Positions 47,638 to 57,312 of a stretch of 64,000 bases of DNA are shown here, piece after piece. The position numbers and the translations under genes were made by a program. Below the pieces are notes generated by a model. It ran no database searches and was not told the DNA's origin. It saw only the letters and a list, made by a program, of their open reading frames with translations. Within the stretch, counting starts at the first letter, position 1, and the number at the start of each line of letters is the position of its first letter. Origin of the DNA: Candidatus Pantoea varia (lineage in GTDB: Bacteria > Pseudomonadota > Gammaproteobacteria > Enterobacterales > Enterobacteriaceae); NCBI RefSeq assembly GCF_900115075.1, contig NZ_FOVG01000001.1:124001-188000 (forward strand), read 5' to 3'.

Positions 47638-48669
47638 ATGAATTACTCAGTAAAGCGGTCAACAGTAGCCACAGTGGTGGGGCTTTCTACCCTGATGCTG
47701 TTGTCGGCCTGTTCAAGCGATCAGCGTTACAAGCGCCAGGTCAGCGGTGACGAATCTTATCTTGAAGCCAGTCAGTTAAGTGAACTGAAAGCGCCTGCCG
47801 GAATGATCCTGCCGGTTCAGCGTGGTGATTACGACGTGCCGCGCATCACCAGCCAGGCACCGACCGGCAAGCAGCTCGACATCCGTCCGCCAGCCCAGCC
47901 GCTGGCGCTGATGAACGGCACCCGCGCGCAGTTCAGCAACAATACTGGCGCACTGATGATTGATAGCAACCGCGGTTCAGTCTGGCCACGCGTGGTCAAC
48001 GTCGTGCAGTCAAACAAATTCCCGATTGCTTCACGTAATGACGCTGGCCAGCAGCTGACAACCGACTGGGTGCAGTGGAACCGTGCTGATGAAGATCAGC
48101 AGTACCGTGGCCGCTACCAGATCAGCGTGCAGTCGCAGAGCTATCAGCAGCAGCTCACCGTGCGTCTGCTGGAGCTGCAGCAGGATGGTAAAACCATTAC
48201 TTCACCTGTACAGATCCAGCGTTATACCGCGCAGATGCTGAATGAACTCAGCACCGGTCTGGACAAGATTGATACCGCCAGTGAAAACGCGGCGGCGGGT
48301 CGGGTGAGTGGTGCCATTGATGTGCAGAGCGGTGCAGATGATACCGGCCTGCCAATGCTGATCCTGCGTACGCCATACAACGTGGCATGGCAGCGTCTGC
48401 CAGATGCGATGAAACGCGTCGGGATGGAAGTGACCGATACCACCCGCTCCACCGGTAGCATGAAGGTGACCTACAAGGCACTGAGCAGCAGCGACTGGGA
48501 TTCAGTGGGTGCGAAAGATCCGGAATTAGAAAACGGTGATTACAAAGTGCAGGTCGGTGATCTCGACAACCGCACCAGTCTGCAATTCATCGACCCGAAA
48601 GGGCATGTGCTGACCCAGTCGCAGAACGATGCGCTGGTGGCCGTGTTCCAGGCGGCGCTGAACAAATAA
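47638..48669 (+). CDS. bamC: BamC outer-membrane assembly lipoprotein
   Basis: BamC is a lipoprotein of the BAM complex. The 343-residue precursor has a lipoprotein signal peptide with lipobox LSAC and lipidated Cys25. After an unstructured segment that contacts BamD (about 26-95; GDYDVPRI), there are two helix-grip domains (about 100-215 and 225-340). RBS AGGGAG precedes the ATG. It is in an operon with dapA, the usual arrangement. Confidence 0.97.
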   Translation: MNYSVKRSTVATVVGLSTLMLLSACSSDQRYKRQVSGDESYLEASQLSELKAPAGMILPVQRGDYDVPRITSQAPTGKQLDIRPPAQPLALMNGTRAQFSNNTGALMIDSNRGSVWPRVVNVVQSNKFPIASRNDAGQQLTTDWVQWNRADEDQQYRGRYQISVQSQSYQQQLTVRLLELQQDGKTITSPVQIQRYTAQMLNELSTGLDKIDTASENAAAGRVSGAIDVQSGADDTGLPMLILRTPYNVAWQRLPDAMKRVGMEVTDTTRSTGSMKVTYKALSSSDWDSVGAKDPELENGDYKVQVGDLDNRTSLQFIDPKGHVLTQSQNDALVAVFQAALNK

Positions 48670-48678
48670 AGTTGCCTC

Positions 48679-48704
48679 AGGCCGGAGATTCTCCGGCCTT
48701 TTTA
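48679..48704 (+). terminator. Terminator after dapA-bamC
   Basis: The stem AGGCCGGAGA with TCCGGCCT is followed by TTTTTATTTT. Confidence 0.88.
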
Positions 48705-48716
48705 TTTTGTTTTTGG

Positions 48717-48749
48717 CATAATAGCGCGCGGCGAAGTAAACGATTGCGT
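48717..48749 (+). promoter_or_regulatory. purC -10 box and PurR operator
   Basis: CATAAT (48717-48722) is a likely -10 box. AAGTAAACGATTGCGT (48734-48749) fits the PurR consensus at every fixed position except one (T for C), placed just downstream of the transcription start as a blocking operator. Confidence 0.7.
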
Positions 48750-48814
48750 CAAGGCAATCGCCGCAGCGGCACTGGCCGCTGAACACCCGTTATTTCAAGT
48801 CTGGAGTGAACAAG

Positions 48815-49528
48815 ATGCAAAAGCGAGCTGAGTTGTATCGCGGTAAAGCGAAAACCGTATACAGCACCGATAACCCGGATCTGCTGATACTCGAATTCCG
48901 CAACGATACGTCAGCAGGTGATGGCGCCCGAATTGAGCAGTTTGATCGCAAGGGAATGGTTAACAACAAGTTTAACCACTTCATCATGACCAAATTGCAG
49001 GAAGCGGGTATCCCGACCCAGATGGAAGCGCTGCTGTCCGATACCGAAGCGCTGGTGAAGAAGCTGGAGATGGTGCCGGTAGAGTGCGTGGTTCGTAACC
49101 GCGCCGCAGGCTCGCTGGTAAAACGTCTGGGCGTGGAAGAGGGCATTGTGCTCAACCCGCCGCTATTTGATCTTTTCCTCAAAGATGATGCAAAGCATGA
49201 CCCGATGGTCAACGAATCGTACTGCGAAACCTTTGGCTGGGTCAGCAAACAGAACCTGGCGCGGATGCAGGAACTGACCTTTAAAGCCAACGAGGTGCTG
49301 AGCAAACTGTTTGACGATGCAGGTCTGATTCTGGTCGACTTCAAACTGGAGTTTGGTCTGTTTAATGGCGAAGTCACGCTGGGCGATGAGTTTTCGCCAG
49401 ACGGTGCACGCCTGTGGGACAAAGAGACGCTGGATAAAATGGACAAAGACCGCTTCCGCCAGAGCCTCGGCGGCGTGGTCGAAGCCTATGAAGCAGTGGC
49501 ACAGCGACTGGGCGTGAAACTCGACTGA
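48815..49528 (+). CDS. purC: SAICAR synthetase
   Basis: PurC ligates aspartate to CAIR using ATP. The product is 237 residues, the same length as E. coli PurC, with [14 protein letters not shown] at the N-terminal ATP site, [15 protein letters not shown], and [21 protein letters not shown] 48815 gives the conserved start; the frame is open for three codons upstream. It is preceded by a PurR box and followed by a terminator. Confidence 0.98.
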   Translation: MQKRAELYRGKAKTVYSTDNPDLLILEFRNDTSAGDGARIEQFDRKGMVNNKFNHFIMTKLQEAGIPTQMEALLSDTEALVKKLEMVPVECVVRNRAAGSLVKRLGVEEGIVLNPPLFDLFLKDDAKHDPMVNESYCETFGWVSKQNLARMQELTFKANEVLSKLFDDAGLILVDFKLEFGLFNGEVTLGDEFSPDGARLWDKETLDKMDKDRFRQSLGGVVEAYEAVAQRLGVKLD

Positions 49529-49565
49529 GTTTGTCTTTAGCGCACAAAGAAAGCAGAAAGAAAAT

Positions 49566-49589
49566 GGAGAGCCCCGGCTCTCCTTTTTT
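49566..49589 (+). terminator. Terminator after purC
   Basis: GGAGAGCC-CC-GGCTCTCC forms a stem followed by TTTTTTC. Confidence 0.9.
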
Positions 49590-49669
49590 CATTTTGGTGT
49601 AAAGCTGGTGATTGCTCCCTCACACAACTAAAATCATGCCATCTGAAAAAATGACTGAGGGAATACAGC

Positions 49670-50536
49670 ATGCGCTGGCAAGGGCGTCGCGAAAGCGACA
49701 ATGTAGAGGACCGTCGCGATCAATCGTCCGGTTTAGGCGGCGGAGGCCGTCAGATTCGTCTGCCGCGCGGTAAAGGCGGTATTGTGCTGCTGATCGTGGT
49801 CGCTGTCGCGGGTTATTACGGTTACGACCTGACCGCACTGCTGACGGGTGGCGAAGTCGCACCGACCAGCCAGCAGCAACAGCGCAGCGTCAGCGCCAAT
49901 GATGACGAGGCCGCCAAATTCACTAAGGTGATTCTGGCGACCACGGAAGATACCTGGGGCAAACTGTTCAAACAGATGAACAAACAGTATGTCGCACCGA
50001 AGCTGGTGATGTATCGCGGCGCAACGCGCACCGGCTGCGGTACCGGACAGTCTGTGATGGGACCGTTCTACTGTCCTGCCGACCAGACCGTCTACATCGA
50101 CCTCTCTTTCTATGACGAGATGAAAACCAAACTCGGCGCAGGCGGTGACTTCGCCCAGGGCTACGTTGTCGCGCATGAAGTGGGCCACCATGTTCAGAAA
50201 CTGCTGGGCATTGAGCCGAAAGTGCGTGAAATGCAGCAGGGCGCGAGCCAGACGCAGGTCAATCAGCTTTCCGTGAAAATGGAACTGCAGGCAGACTGTT
50301 TTGCCGGTGTCTGGGGACACTATATGCAGCAGGAGAACATCCTTGAAGCGGGCGATCTGCAGGAAGCGCTGAATGCCGCTGAGGCGATTGGCGATGACCG
50401 TCTGCAGCAGAAAGGTCAGGGCCGCGTGGTGCCGGACAGCTTTACCCACGGCACCTCTGAGCAACGCTACACCTGGTTCAAGCGCGGGTTTGATGGTGGC
50501 GATCCAGGACAGTGCAACACCTTCGCCAGCAACTGA
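49670..50536 (+). CDS. ypfJ: YpfJ, membrane-anchored neutral zinc metallopeptidase
   Basis: The 288-residue protein has one transmembrane helix (about 36-52), so the catalytic part probably faces the periplasm. The zincin motif is HEVGHH with His169, Glu170 and His173, and [16 protein letters not shown] supplies the third-ligand region. The family is predicted to be peptidase; its substrate is not known. An arginine/glycine-rich N-terminus ([17 protein letters not shown]) is typical. The stop shares a base with the tmcA start (TGATG). Confidence 0.92.
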   Translation: MRWQGRRESDNVEDRRDQSSGLGGGGRQIRLPRGKGGIVLLIVVAVAGYYGYDLTALLTGGEVAPTSQQQQRSVSANDDEAAKFTKVILATTEDTWGKLFKQMNKQYVAPKLVMYRGATRTGCGTGQSVMGPFYCPADQTVYIDLSFYDEMKTKLGAGGDFAQGYVVAHEVGHHVQKLLGIEPKVREMQQGASQTQVNQLSVKMELQADCFAGVWGHYMQQENILEAGDLQEALNAAEAIGDDRLQQKGQGRVVPDSFTHGTSEQRYTWFKRGFDGGDPGQCNTFASN

Positions 50537-52509
50537 TGCTCTCAGAGCAGTTTATGCAACAGGCCGGTGTGCGTCGTCTGGCAGTCATCAGCGGCGACCC
50601 GGCCTGGTGCTTAGAACGGGCTACGGAGTGGCGTCAAACGCTTATGGGCGACTGGCTTGAGCTGAGCCCGGAGCCGCTATTCTCTGCTTCTTCTGAAGCG
50701 CCACTCATGCACAAACAGCCAGGCGCGGTTCGCACGCTGCTTGGCCGTGAATTTCGTCATGCGATATTCGATGCCCGTCAGGGCTTTCATGCCGAGGCTT
50801 TCGCTGCGCTGGCTGGCACGCTGACCGCCGGTAGCTGGCTGTTACTGCTGGTGCCGCCCTGGGAACAGTGGGCGCAGCAGCCTGACAGTGACAGCCTGCG
50901 CTGGGCAGACGTCGCTGAACCCATCGCCACCCCTTATTTTGTTCACCACCTGCAACAGCTGATATTAGCGGATGACCAGGTGCTGCTGGAGCGGCAGCAT
51001 CAGCCATGCCGAATTCCCGCCCAGCCGGACTGGCCGCCATGGCACTGTCAGGCACCGCAGCAGCAACAGGCGATACTCGATCAGCTGATGACGCTGCCAT
51101 CGGGTGTTGCCGTGCTGACCGCGCCCCGGGGACGTGGTAAATCCGCGCTGGCGGGTATGCTGGCTCGATTGAACGGACATTGCCTGGTGACGGCTCCGGC
51201 CAAAGCCTCAACGGAGGTGCTGGCCACCTTTGCCGCTGAGCATTTTCACTTTATGGCACCCGATGCGCTGCTGGCGCTGGAGACGCCGCCGCAGGCGGAA
51301 TGGCTGATTGTGGATGAATCGGCGGCGATCCCGGCACCGTTGTTGCAGGCGCTGGTCAGCCGGTATCCCCGTGTGTTGCTGACGACCACCGTGCAGGGCT
51401 ACGAAGGCAGCGGGCGTGGGTTTATCCTTAAATTCTGCGCCGGGCTTCCTGATGCACACTTTTTTACGCTGGATGAGCCGCTGCGCTGGTCGCGTTTTGA
51501 TCCGCTGGAGCAGTGGCTGAACCAGGCGTTGCTGTTTGACGATGCCAGCGCGACTGCCCCCGATTCCCCGGTAACGCCGCATCGGGTTGAACGCCACGAT
51601 TTCAGCACGCTGGAGGCCGCCTACCGTCTGCTGACCAGCGCGCACTACCGCACTTCGCCGCTTGATCTGCGCCGCCTGATGGATGCGCCGGGTATGGAGG
51701 TATGGCGGGCGGGCGAGGCACCGGCGTTACAGGGCGCGCTCTGGCTGGTGGAGGAGGGCGGTCTTGAACCTGACCTGGCACAGGCGGTCTGGGCGGGCAC
51801 CCGGCGACCGCGCGGAAATCTGGTGGCACAGTCATTGGCAGCCCATGCCGGTCTGGCTGAGGCGGCGACACTACGCTCGCTGCGCATCAGCCGTATTGCC
51901 GTGGCAGCAGAGCGACGTCGCCGGGGAACCGGCCAGCAGCTGGTTGCGGCGGCGGCCAGTGCGGCTGCCGATCACGACTATCTCTCCGTCAGCTTCGGCT
52001 ACACTGAATCACTCTGGACGTTCTGGCGCGCCTGTGGGTTTATCCTGGTGCGGATTGGCAGCCAGCGCGAAGCCAGTAGCGGCTGTTACGCGGCGATGGC
52101 GATCCTGCCCTGTTCGGCTGCGGGCAGGGCATTAGCGCGCCGGGCGGCAGCACAGCTGGCGCGTGACTGGCCACTGTTGCGGCAGCACATTGCGCTGGCG
52201 CTGCAGTTTGAAGAGGCCACGGATGACGGATTGACCGCATGGGATATCCACCTGGCGGCGGGGTTTGCCTGGGCGCAGCGGCCACTGGAGGCGAGTCTGC
52301 CGGTGTTGCAGCGTCTGGTTGAGGCCAGCGCCACGCCCGACCCGTTGCTGGCCGCCGCAGTTGCTGCACCTCAGGCGCTAAGCGACCTTGCCCGGCAGGC
52401 AGGCGTGAACGGGCGCAAAGCGCTGATAGCTAAGCTGCGTCAGCAGGCGGCTTCAGCCCTGGAAAGGATGGGGGTCACCGCAGACTCGCTGCACCGTCCG
52501 TTGAAATAA
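50536..52509 (+). CDS. tmcA: TmcA, tRNA(Met) cytidine acetyltransferase
   Basis: TmcA acetylates the wobble cytidine of elongator tRNA-Met (ac4C34) using acetyl-CoA and ATP. The 657-residue product has an RNA-helicase-like domain with Walker A APRGRGKSAL (about 196-205) and Walker B LIVDESAAIP, then a GNAT domain with RISRIAVAAERRRRGTGQQL, and a C-terminal tRNA-binding region. ATG 50536 overlaps the ypfJ stop and matches the E. coli N-terminus better than the upstream in-frame ATG at 50512. Confidence 0.95.
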   Translation: MLSEQFMQQAGVRRLAVISGDPAWCLERATEWRQTLMGDWLELSPEPLFSASSEAPLMHKQPGAVRTLLGREFRHAIFDARQGFHAEAFAALAGTLTAGSWLLLLVPPWEQWAQQPDSDSLRWADVAEPIATPYFVHHLQQLILADDQVLLERQHQPCRIPAQPDWPPWHCQAPQQQQAILDQLMTLPSGVAVLTAPRGRGKSALAGMLARLNGHCLVTAPAKASTEVLATFAAEHFHFMAPDALLALETPPQAEWLIVDESAAIPAPLLQALVSRYPRVLLTTTVQGYEGSGRGFILKFCAGLPDAHFFTLDEPLRWSRFDPLEQWLNQALLFDDASATAPDSPVTPHRVERHDFSTLEAAYRLLTSAHYRTSPLDLRRLMDAPGMEVWRAGEAPALQGALWLVEEGGLEPDLAQAVWAGTRRPRGNLVAQSLAAHAGLAEAATLRSLRISRIAVAAERRRRGTGQQLVAAAASAAADHDYLSVSFGYTESLWTFWRACGFILVRIGSQREASSGCYAAMAILPCSAAGRALARRAAAQLARDWPLLRQHIALALQFEEATDDGLTAWDIHLAAGFAWAQRPLEASLPVLQRLVEASATPDPLLAAAVAAPQALSDLARQAGVNGRKALIAKLRQQAASALERMGVTADSLHRPLK

Positions 52510-52582
52510 TTCGACCATCTGCCTCAAATTATCCTCATATCATTTTGTTTCACGTGGCGTAGAGTGAACACAGGAGGTCAAC

Positions 52583-53263
52583 ATGACACTGAAATATGTA
52601 ATCGTTCAACAGCCTGCCACCACAGCACAGCTGTTTCTGCTCTACCATGGCGTGGGCGATAACCCGGATTCAATGGGAGAGATTGGCAACTGGTTTGCCC
52701 GAACGTTTCCCGATGCGCTGGTGGTGTCCGTCGGCTCGCCTGGTGCGGGGCGTCAGTGGTTTGGCGAAACGGACCTGCACGATCAGACCGTCCAGCATCG
52801 GGTTGATGCGGCCATGCCGCAGTTTGTTGAGTCTGTGCGCCACTGGCAAAAAAAGAGCGGCGTGCGGCCCGAAGCGACAGCGCTAATCGGCTTTTCGCAG
52901 GGCGGCAGTATGGTGCTGGAAGGTGTCAAAGCGCATCCGAATCTGGCGGGCCGCGCAGTGGTGTTTAATGGCCGGTTCATTACGCTGCCTGAGAAGGCCA
53001 CGACCCGCACTACGATTCACCTGATTCACGGTGATTATGATGAGCAGATCCCGATGCACCATGCCCGACAGGCGGAGCAGCGGCTGATCGCCTGCGGTGG
53101 CGACGTCACGCTGGATATCGTTGACGATCTGGCGCACGCCATCGATCACCGCAGCATGGAGCTGGCGCTGAATCATCTGCGTTATACGGTGCCGAAGCGT
53201 TACTTTGATGAGGCGTTAAGCGGCGCAAAACCCGGTGACGATGATGTTATCGTGATGATGTAA
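52583..53263 (+). CDS. ypfH: YpfH-like carboxylesterase
   Basis: The 226-residue alpha/beta hydrolase has the nucleophile Ser105 in GFSQGGS, a catalytic aspartate in HGDYDEQIP and histidine in DDLAHAIDHR. E. coli YpfH is an esterase active on short-chain esters. A strong RBS (AGGAGG) precedes ATG 52583. In E. coli ypfN and dapE follow directly; here about 6.3 kb of NO-detoxification genes intervene. Confidence 0.93.
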   Translation: MTLKYVIVQQPATTAQLFLLYHGVGDNPDSMGEIGNWFARTFPDALVVSVGSPGAGRQWFGETDLHDQTVQHRVDAAMPQFVESVRHWQKKSGVRPEATALIGFSQGGSMVLEGVKAHPNLAGRAVVFNGRFITLPEKATTRTTIHLIHGDYDEQIPMHHARQAEQRLIACGGDVTLDIVDDLAHAIDHRSMELALNHLRYTVPKRYFDEALSGAKPGDDDVIVMM

Positions 53264-53282
53264 AAATGCCCCTGCTGAGCGG

Positions 53283-53454
53283 AAATCCGGAGTCAGCCCC
53301 CTGACTCCGGATTTTTTATGTCTGAACACAGTATGGATTTCGTTGTTGATACTTTCTCTTCTGAGCCCGATGCTTTTTACCGCTCGCATGACCCTGCATG
53401 GATCCACCTACCCGTTCTGTTTCAAGTCACAAAAGGCTTAAGTGAACGGCATTA
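53283..53454. repeat. Left direct repeat flanking the NO island (includes the ypfH terminator)
   Basis: Two segments recur in the same order and orientation near 59.3-59.6 kb. Segment A is 53283-53365, against 59328-59410, about 85% identical. Segment B is 53410-53454, against 59539-59583, with two or three mismatches in 45 bp. Segment A begins with a perfect terminator, ATCCGGAGTCAG-CCCC-CTGACTCCGGAT plus a T-run (53285-53317). Reading from ATG 53318 gives a 45-codon frame (MSEHSMDFVVDTF...) spanning both segments, but nothing shows it is expressed. Confidence 0.75.
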
Positions 53455-53473
53455 GCCATTAGCGGCTGCTTTT

Positions 53474-53800
53474 TTATTGCCTGCAATATGCGGCGAGGCG
53501 ATGTAAGGCCAGGCACGTCATCCCCCCCTGCGCGACCTTGATGCCTTCAGCGGGTTCCCAGGCATTCCACATTTCCCAAAACACGCCTGAAACGGCATCC
53601 TTCAGCATGTCAGGGCGGAACTGTACTCCGCGATACACATCGCCGATCTTCGCATCTATGCGCGCGTCGCGCTCATTCGTGCCCATGTTCATCGCGAAGA
53701 AATCGCAGTGCGTGGATAGCCAGACGATGCGCCCGCAGGTGCAGGATGAGGGGTTGTGAAGGGGGGTTTTCGACTCGGCTAAGGTATCAATAGCGTTCAT
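53474..53800 (-). CDS. Conserved-looking hypothetical protein downstream of norW
   Basis: I do not recognise this 108-residue protein. It is largely soluble, with a cysteine/histidine cluster near the N-terminus (Cys20, Cys22, His31, Cys32 in SSCTCGRIVWLSTHCD) that could bind metal, and a tryptophan-rich middle (SGVFWEMWNAWEP). It starts 68 bases after the norW stop on the same strand, with AGAGGT before its ATG and no terminator seen between, so it is probably the last gene of the norVW operon and may be induced by nitric oxide. Confidence 0.6.
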   Translation of the reverse strand: MNAIDTLAESKTPLHNPSSCTCGRIVWLSTHCDFFAMNMGTNERDARIDAKIGDVYRGVQFRPDMLKDAVSGVFWEMWNAWEPAEGIKVAQGGMTCLALHRLAAYCRQ

Positions 53801-53868
53801 GGCTGGTTTACCTCTGAAGACAGAAAAGGAATTCAGGCCAGCGGTGAACTGACCTGTTTGTATCTGGG

Positions 53869-55014
53869 CTAATGTGCTGCGGGCAGTCTGATATCTTTCA
53901 GCATCGGGAAAGCCATTTTCATATGCTCTTCGCTAACCACGAAGGCGCGAAGCTCGCCCGTATCATCACAGCCTTTCGCTATGACACCAGCTGGAGAAAA
54001 AACCATATTCCAGGTTAGCGACGGGTTAGCAGGATCACCCGCCAGGTGCAGTGGCATATCCGGAGTTTTCACCTTGACCAGCATCGTCGGCATCATGAGT
54101 TTCGCGGCGCCGCCGGTGAGGTTTTTAGCCAGCGTCATAGCAGCCAGCGTAGCGGGCTGAAGGTACGGCATTAATTTCCCCTGAATTTCGGCGCAATCGC
54201 CCAGCGCGTAAACGTCTTCGGCAGAGGTTGCGAGCGTGTCGTTTACGACGATACCGCGCCGAATCCCGATACCCGCATCGCGCGCCAGTCCCACGGCAGG
54301 GCGCAGGCCAATCGCGCACACGATCGCATCAAAGCTTTGCCGGTGGCCATCGCTGAACGTCGCTATCAGCGAATCGTGATGCCGGACAACTTCGGTAATC
54401 TCTTTTTTGAACATGAAGTTAACGCCGTTATCCATCAGTCGTCGCTGTAGCCGCGCGCTAATCTCGGGTGGCAGCAGCGAGGCGAGTAATCCCACACTGC
54501 GGTCTGTTACCGTCACATCTTTACCCGCGCGGTTAAAGTCCATCGCGATTTCTGTACCGATTAACCCACCGCCGATCAGCAGTACGCGTTTAGCGTTCGC
54601 AAGTTCGGCTTCGCAGCGTCTGTACTCCTGCTGACTGTTCAGTGTGTACAGGAGTTCGCTACCCGGTACGGGCGGCAGGATGGCCTCCGCTCCCGTTGCC
54701 AGTACCAGTTTTGCGTAGCCGAAATCACCCGCGGTCGTGCGGACGATGTGCGCCGATGTATCTATGTTTTCGACCCGCGTATGCGGATGCAGCACAACGT
54801 TATTACTGTCCGCCCACGCTGCGGCAGTCTGGCGCGTCAAATCATCCGCACGTTGCCCGAGGCTGAAAACGTGACTGAGTTCCGGCTTGTTGTATTCGTC
54901 GCAGCTATCCGCCGCTATGAGCCGCACAGGCACGTTTTTATCCTGGTGGCGAATGTTCTTCACCAGCTGGCGGGCAGCGAAGCCCGAACCAATGATTACG
55001 ATTTCAGATGCCAT
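53869..55014 (-). CDS. norW: NorW, NADH:flavorubredoxin reductase
   Basis: NorW passes electrons from NADH to the rubredoxin domain of NorV. The 381-residue FAD enzyme has the N-terminal FAD motif EIVIIGSGFAARQLV, the NADH motif VLLIGGGLIGTEIAMDF, and the second FAD motif EDVYALGDCAEI. ATG 55014 is 4 bases after the norV stop, so the two are translated from one message. The frame is open to 55044. Confidence 0.95.
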   Translation of the reverse strand: MASEIVIIGSGFAARQLVKNIRHQDKNVPVRLIAADSCDEYNKPELSHVFSLGQRADDLTRQTAAAWADSNNVVLHPHTRVENIDTSAHIVRTTAGDFGYAKLVLATGAEAILPPVPGSELLYTLNSQQEYRRCEAELANAKRVLLIGGGLIGTEIAMDFNRAGKDVTVTDRSVGLLASLLPPEISARLQRRLMDNGVNFMFKKEITEVVRHHDSLIATFSDGHRQSFDAIVCAIGLRPAVGLARDAGIGIRRGIVVNDTLATSAEDVYALGDCAEIQGKLMPYLQPATLAAMTLAKNLTGGAAKLMMPTMLVKVKTPDMPLHLAGDPANPSLTWNMVFSPAGVIAKGCDDTGELRAFVVSEEHMKMAFPMLKDIRLPAAH

Positions 55015-55018
55015 AGTG

Positions 55019-56485
55019 TTAGCCCTCGAACAGATCGAATACATCCTTACCTAATGCGCAGCCTGGGCAAAGGAAGTCATCCGGTACATCTTCCCATTTG
55101 GTGCCCGGCGCGACGTCCTGATCCGGCTCGCCGACAGCAGGATCGTACACCCACTGGCATACTGTGCAGATCATCTTCTGCGAGACCTCTTCGCCCGCTT
55201 CCACGACGCCCACACCATCCGCGTTTACGGGCGCGGCAGGCTCGATAGTGGCGGCGGTACTGACGACGGGCGCAGCCGCAGGGATAGGGGAAAGCGCCCA
55301 TTCACGCGCAATTTTACGCCCGTGCTCGCGGCATTCTTCCAGCGCGGACAGATCGGGACGCCATTTAGCTTTAAGCGCGATAGTCATATCAAAACCGGCA
55401 TCCTGAAGACGTGTAGCAACCCGGTCAACCGCGCCACCTGTCCAGCCGTAGGAACCGAACGCCGACGCGCGCTTATTGCGGAACTTCAGCCCGGTGATCT
55501 CTTCCAGCATCCCCGCAACTTTCGGCATCATCACATTATTCATGGTTGAGGAACCGACCAGAATGCCTTTTGAGCGGAAACAGGAAGTGATGATTTCGTT
55601 TTTGTCGTGTCTGGATACGTTGTAAACCTTCACGGCCACACGCGGATCGGTTTCGCGGATACCTTCGGCGATGGCGTCTGCCATCATGCGCGTATTGTTG
55701 GACATGGCATCGTAGAAGAGGGTGATTCGGTCTTCCTGGTAATCCGCCGCCCATTTCAGATACAGCTCTACAATCTGAGTAGGGTTATCACGCCAGACCA
55801 CACCGTGCGAGGTGGCGATCATGCTAACCGGGAGGTTGAAGCCCAGGATTTCATTAATTTTCGGCGTCACCAGGCGGGCGAAAGGTGTAAGAATGTTTGA
55901 AAAGTAGCGCTGGCACTGGTCGAAGAGTTCGTGCTGATCGACTTCATCGTTAAACAGATGTTCATCGCAATAATGCTGACCGAACGCGTCGTTGCTGAAC
56001 AGCACAGCATCTTCGGTCATGTAGGTCATCATGCTATCAGGCCAGTGAAGCATAGGTGTTTCAACAAAGATCAGTTTTTTGCCGTTGCCGATATCCAGTG
56101 AATCACCGGTTTTCACGACGTTGAAATTCCATTCGGGGTGGTGGTGATGCCCGTTGATGGAGTCCACGCCGTTCGCAGTACAGTAAATCGGGGTACCGGG
56201 GATGAGGGCCAGCAGTTCAGCGAGCGCACCGCTGTGATCTTCTTCTGCGTGGTTGATGATAATGGCATCAATCTTTTTCAGGTCGATCTCTTCCGCCAGG
56301 TTTTTCACAAAATCACTGCGGAATTTCAGATCGACGGTATCGATCAGAATGTTCTTTTCTTCGCGGATCAGATAGCTGTTGTAGCTGGTGCCGCGTTGCA
56401 TTTTGTATTCCTTACCGTGGAAGTGTTCTACCTCCCAGTCGCGTTTACCTACCCAAAAAATATTATTCTTAACGTGGATATTCAT
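55019..56485 (-). CDS. norV: NorV, anaerobic nitric oxide reductase flavorubredoxin
   Basis: NorV reduces NO to N2O under anaerobic conditions in the cytoplasm. The 488-residue product has the beta-lactamase-like diiron domain with His79, Glu81, Asp83 and His84 in NHAEEDH, and further ligands His147, Asp166 and His227. A flavodoxin domain follows (about 253-400), then a linker rich in Ala/Pro, then a C-terminal rubredoxin with Cys440, 443, 473 and 476. It matches E. coli NorV domain for domain. A sigma-54 promoter and NorR-type boxes lie directly upstream. Confidence 0.97.
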   Translation of the reverse strand: MNIHVKNNIFWVGKRDWEVEHFHGKEYKMQRGTSYNSYLIREEKNILIDTVDLKFRSDFVKNLAEEIDLKKIDAIIINHAEEDHSGALAELLALIPGTPIYCTANGVDSINGHHHHPEWNFNVVKTGDSLDIGNGKKLIFVETPMLHWPDSMMTYMTEDAVLFSNDAFGQHYCDEHLFNDEVDQHELFDQCQRYFSNILTPFARLVTPKINEILGFNLPVSMIATSHGVVWRDNPTQIVELYLKWAADYQEDRITLFYDAMSNNTRMMADAIAEGIRETDPRVAVKVYNVSRHDKNEIITSCFRSKGILVGSSTMNNVMMPKVAGMLEEITGLKFRNKRASAFGSYGWTGGAVDRVATRLQDAGFDMTIALKAKWRPDLSALEECREHGRKIAREWALSPIPAAAPVVSTAATIEPAAPVNADGVGVVEAGEEVSQKMICTVCQWVYDPAVGEPDQDVAPGTKWEDVPDDFLCPGCALGKDVFDLFEG

Positions 56486-56525
56486 GTATCGCCCCTTAGC
56501 GTTCGTTAAATTCTGTCTTTGTTAT

Positions 56526-56541
56526 TGCACGGGGCGTGCCA
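56526..56541 (-). promoter_or_regulatory. Sigma-54 (-24/-12) promoter of norV
   Basis: On the minus strand TGGCACGCCCCGTGCA matches TGGCAC-N5-TTGCA except one base, with GG and GC ten bases apart. The transcription start would be near 56515, leaving a leader of about 30 bases before norV. Confidence 0.85.
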
Positions 56542-56583
56542 GTTATTAACTATTTGATTTAAAAGTATTTATTTACAGTCGAT

Positions 56584-56619
56584 GTTAAATATACAATGCT
56601 TTATCATTGTGCTTATTAC
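56584..56619 (-). promoter_or_regulatory. Pair of GT-N7-AC boxes (probable NorR enhancer sites) for norV
   Basis: GT-TAAATAT-AC (56584-56594) and GT-GCTTATT-AC (56609-56619) are spaced 25 bp centre to centre. They begin 43 bp upstream of the norV sigma-54 promoter. GT-N7-AC is the core reported for NorR sites. A further palindrome ACAATG-N6-CATTGT (56593-56610) overlaps both boxes. Confidence 0.65.
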
Positions 56620-56653
56620 ACTAGAATGTTTAAATGACAATGGCAGCAGCATT

Positions 56654-56675
56654 AAAAAACCCGCCGAAGCGGGTT
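56654..56675 (-). terminator. Terminator downstream of the yeaR-like gene
   Basis: On the minus strand AACCCGC-TTCG-GCGGGTT is followed by a run of six T. It separates the yeaR operon from norV. Confidence 0.88.
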
Positions 56676-56691
56676 TGTTAGCGCGAGCAGG

Positions 56692-57051
56692 TTACCTGGC
56701 TGCGGGTACGTGAACGACCTGCCCCATGCCGCTGCCTTTCAGTTTTTCATTCGGATTGGCGAAGAAGTCGATATTAAAATAGGTGTCGTCGGTAAGTAGC
56801 TCGATGTGGTGCCAGTATTGCGGCGGACTGATGCCGAACTGTCCGGCATTAATGACGACTTCAGCCTCCGGCGTTTTGTCTGTCTCGCTGGCGAAGCCAT
56901 AATACTTAACCGCGCCGCGCATGACGGAGAGACGACCGAACACGCCTTTTTTGGTGTTGTGGTGATTGAGCAGCGCTTTTGGCACGCTGTCTTTATCCCA
57001 AAACGGGGTAGAGCGGGTATGAACAAAGTTTGCGGGGATGGTATGGGCCAT
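56692..57051 (-). CDS. yeaR: YeaR-like protein (DUF1971)
   Basis: The 119-residue cupin-like protein matches E. coli YeaR in several blocks: FVHTRSTPFWDKDS, RLSVMRGAVKYYGFA, AGQFGISPPQYWHHIE and DDTYFNIDFF. In E. coli yeaR is induced by nitrate and nitric oxide and is repressed by NsrR; its biochemical role is unsettled. ATG 57051 has GGAGG nearby; the frame is open to 57174 inside the upstream gene. Placement inside a NorR-controlled island supports a role in nitrosative stress. Confidence 0.9.
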   Translation of the reverse strand: MAHTIPANFVHTRSTPFWDKDSVPKALLNHHNTKKGVFGRLSVMRGAVKYYGFASETDKTPEAEVVINAGQFGISPPQYWHHIELLTDDTYFNIDFFANPNEKLKGSGMGQVVHVPAAR

Positions 57052-57064
57052 TGTGGGCCTCCTG

Positions 57065-57298
57065 TTAGCAGATGATGCCGCCTTGTGTAAGCCATTTGCG
57101 GCGTTGTTCAGCGAGTTCTTTTTTCTCGGTGCTATGGCGAAAAACCGCCAGGCGTAAACGATGCTGCTGTTCAAACCGGAATTCCCGCGTCAGGTTCGCG
57201 TCTTCGCTGAGTTCGTAAAGAAGAATATTCATTTCGCGGATGATGTTGCGCGCGAGGGCGTTCTCTACCGCTTCGATCACTTCATCTGTGTGCGTCAT
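57065..57298 (-). CDS. YdcY-like protein (DUF2526)
   Basis: The 77-residue protein resembles E. coli YdcY: H.DEVIEAVENAL at the start, MNILLYELSEDANLTREFRFEQQHRLR in the middle, and a lysine/arginine-rich end with LTQGG. It is predicted to be all-helical, possibly coiled-coil. Function is unknown. It lies 13 bases before the yeaR-like gene and 14 bases after the unknown ORF, so the three are one operon. Confidence 0.8.
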   Translation of the reverse strand: MTHTDEVIEAVENALARNIIREMNILLYELSEDANLTREFRFEQQHRLRLAVFRHSTEKKELAEQRRKWLTQGGIIC

Positions 57299-57312
57299 AA
57301 CATCACCTGTGA

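Noticed and set aside
53318-53455. 45-codon frame beginning MSEHSMDFVVDTF within the left island repeat
   Set aside because: The counterpart in the right repeat (from 59363) diverges and stops after 30 codons, there is no ribosome site, and it starts on a terminator T-run. Treated as repeat sequence, not a gene.
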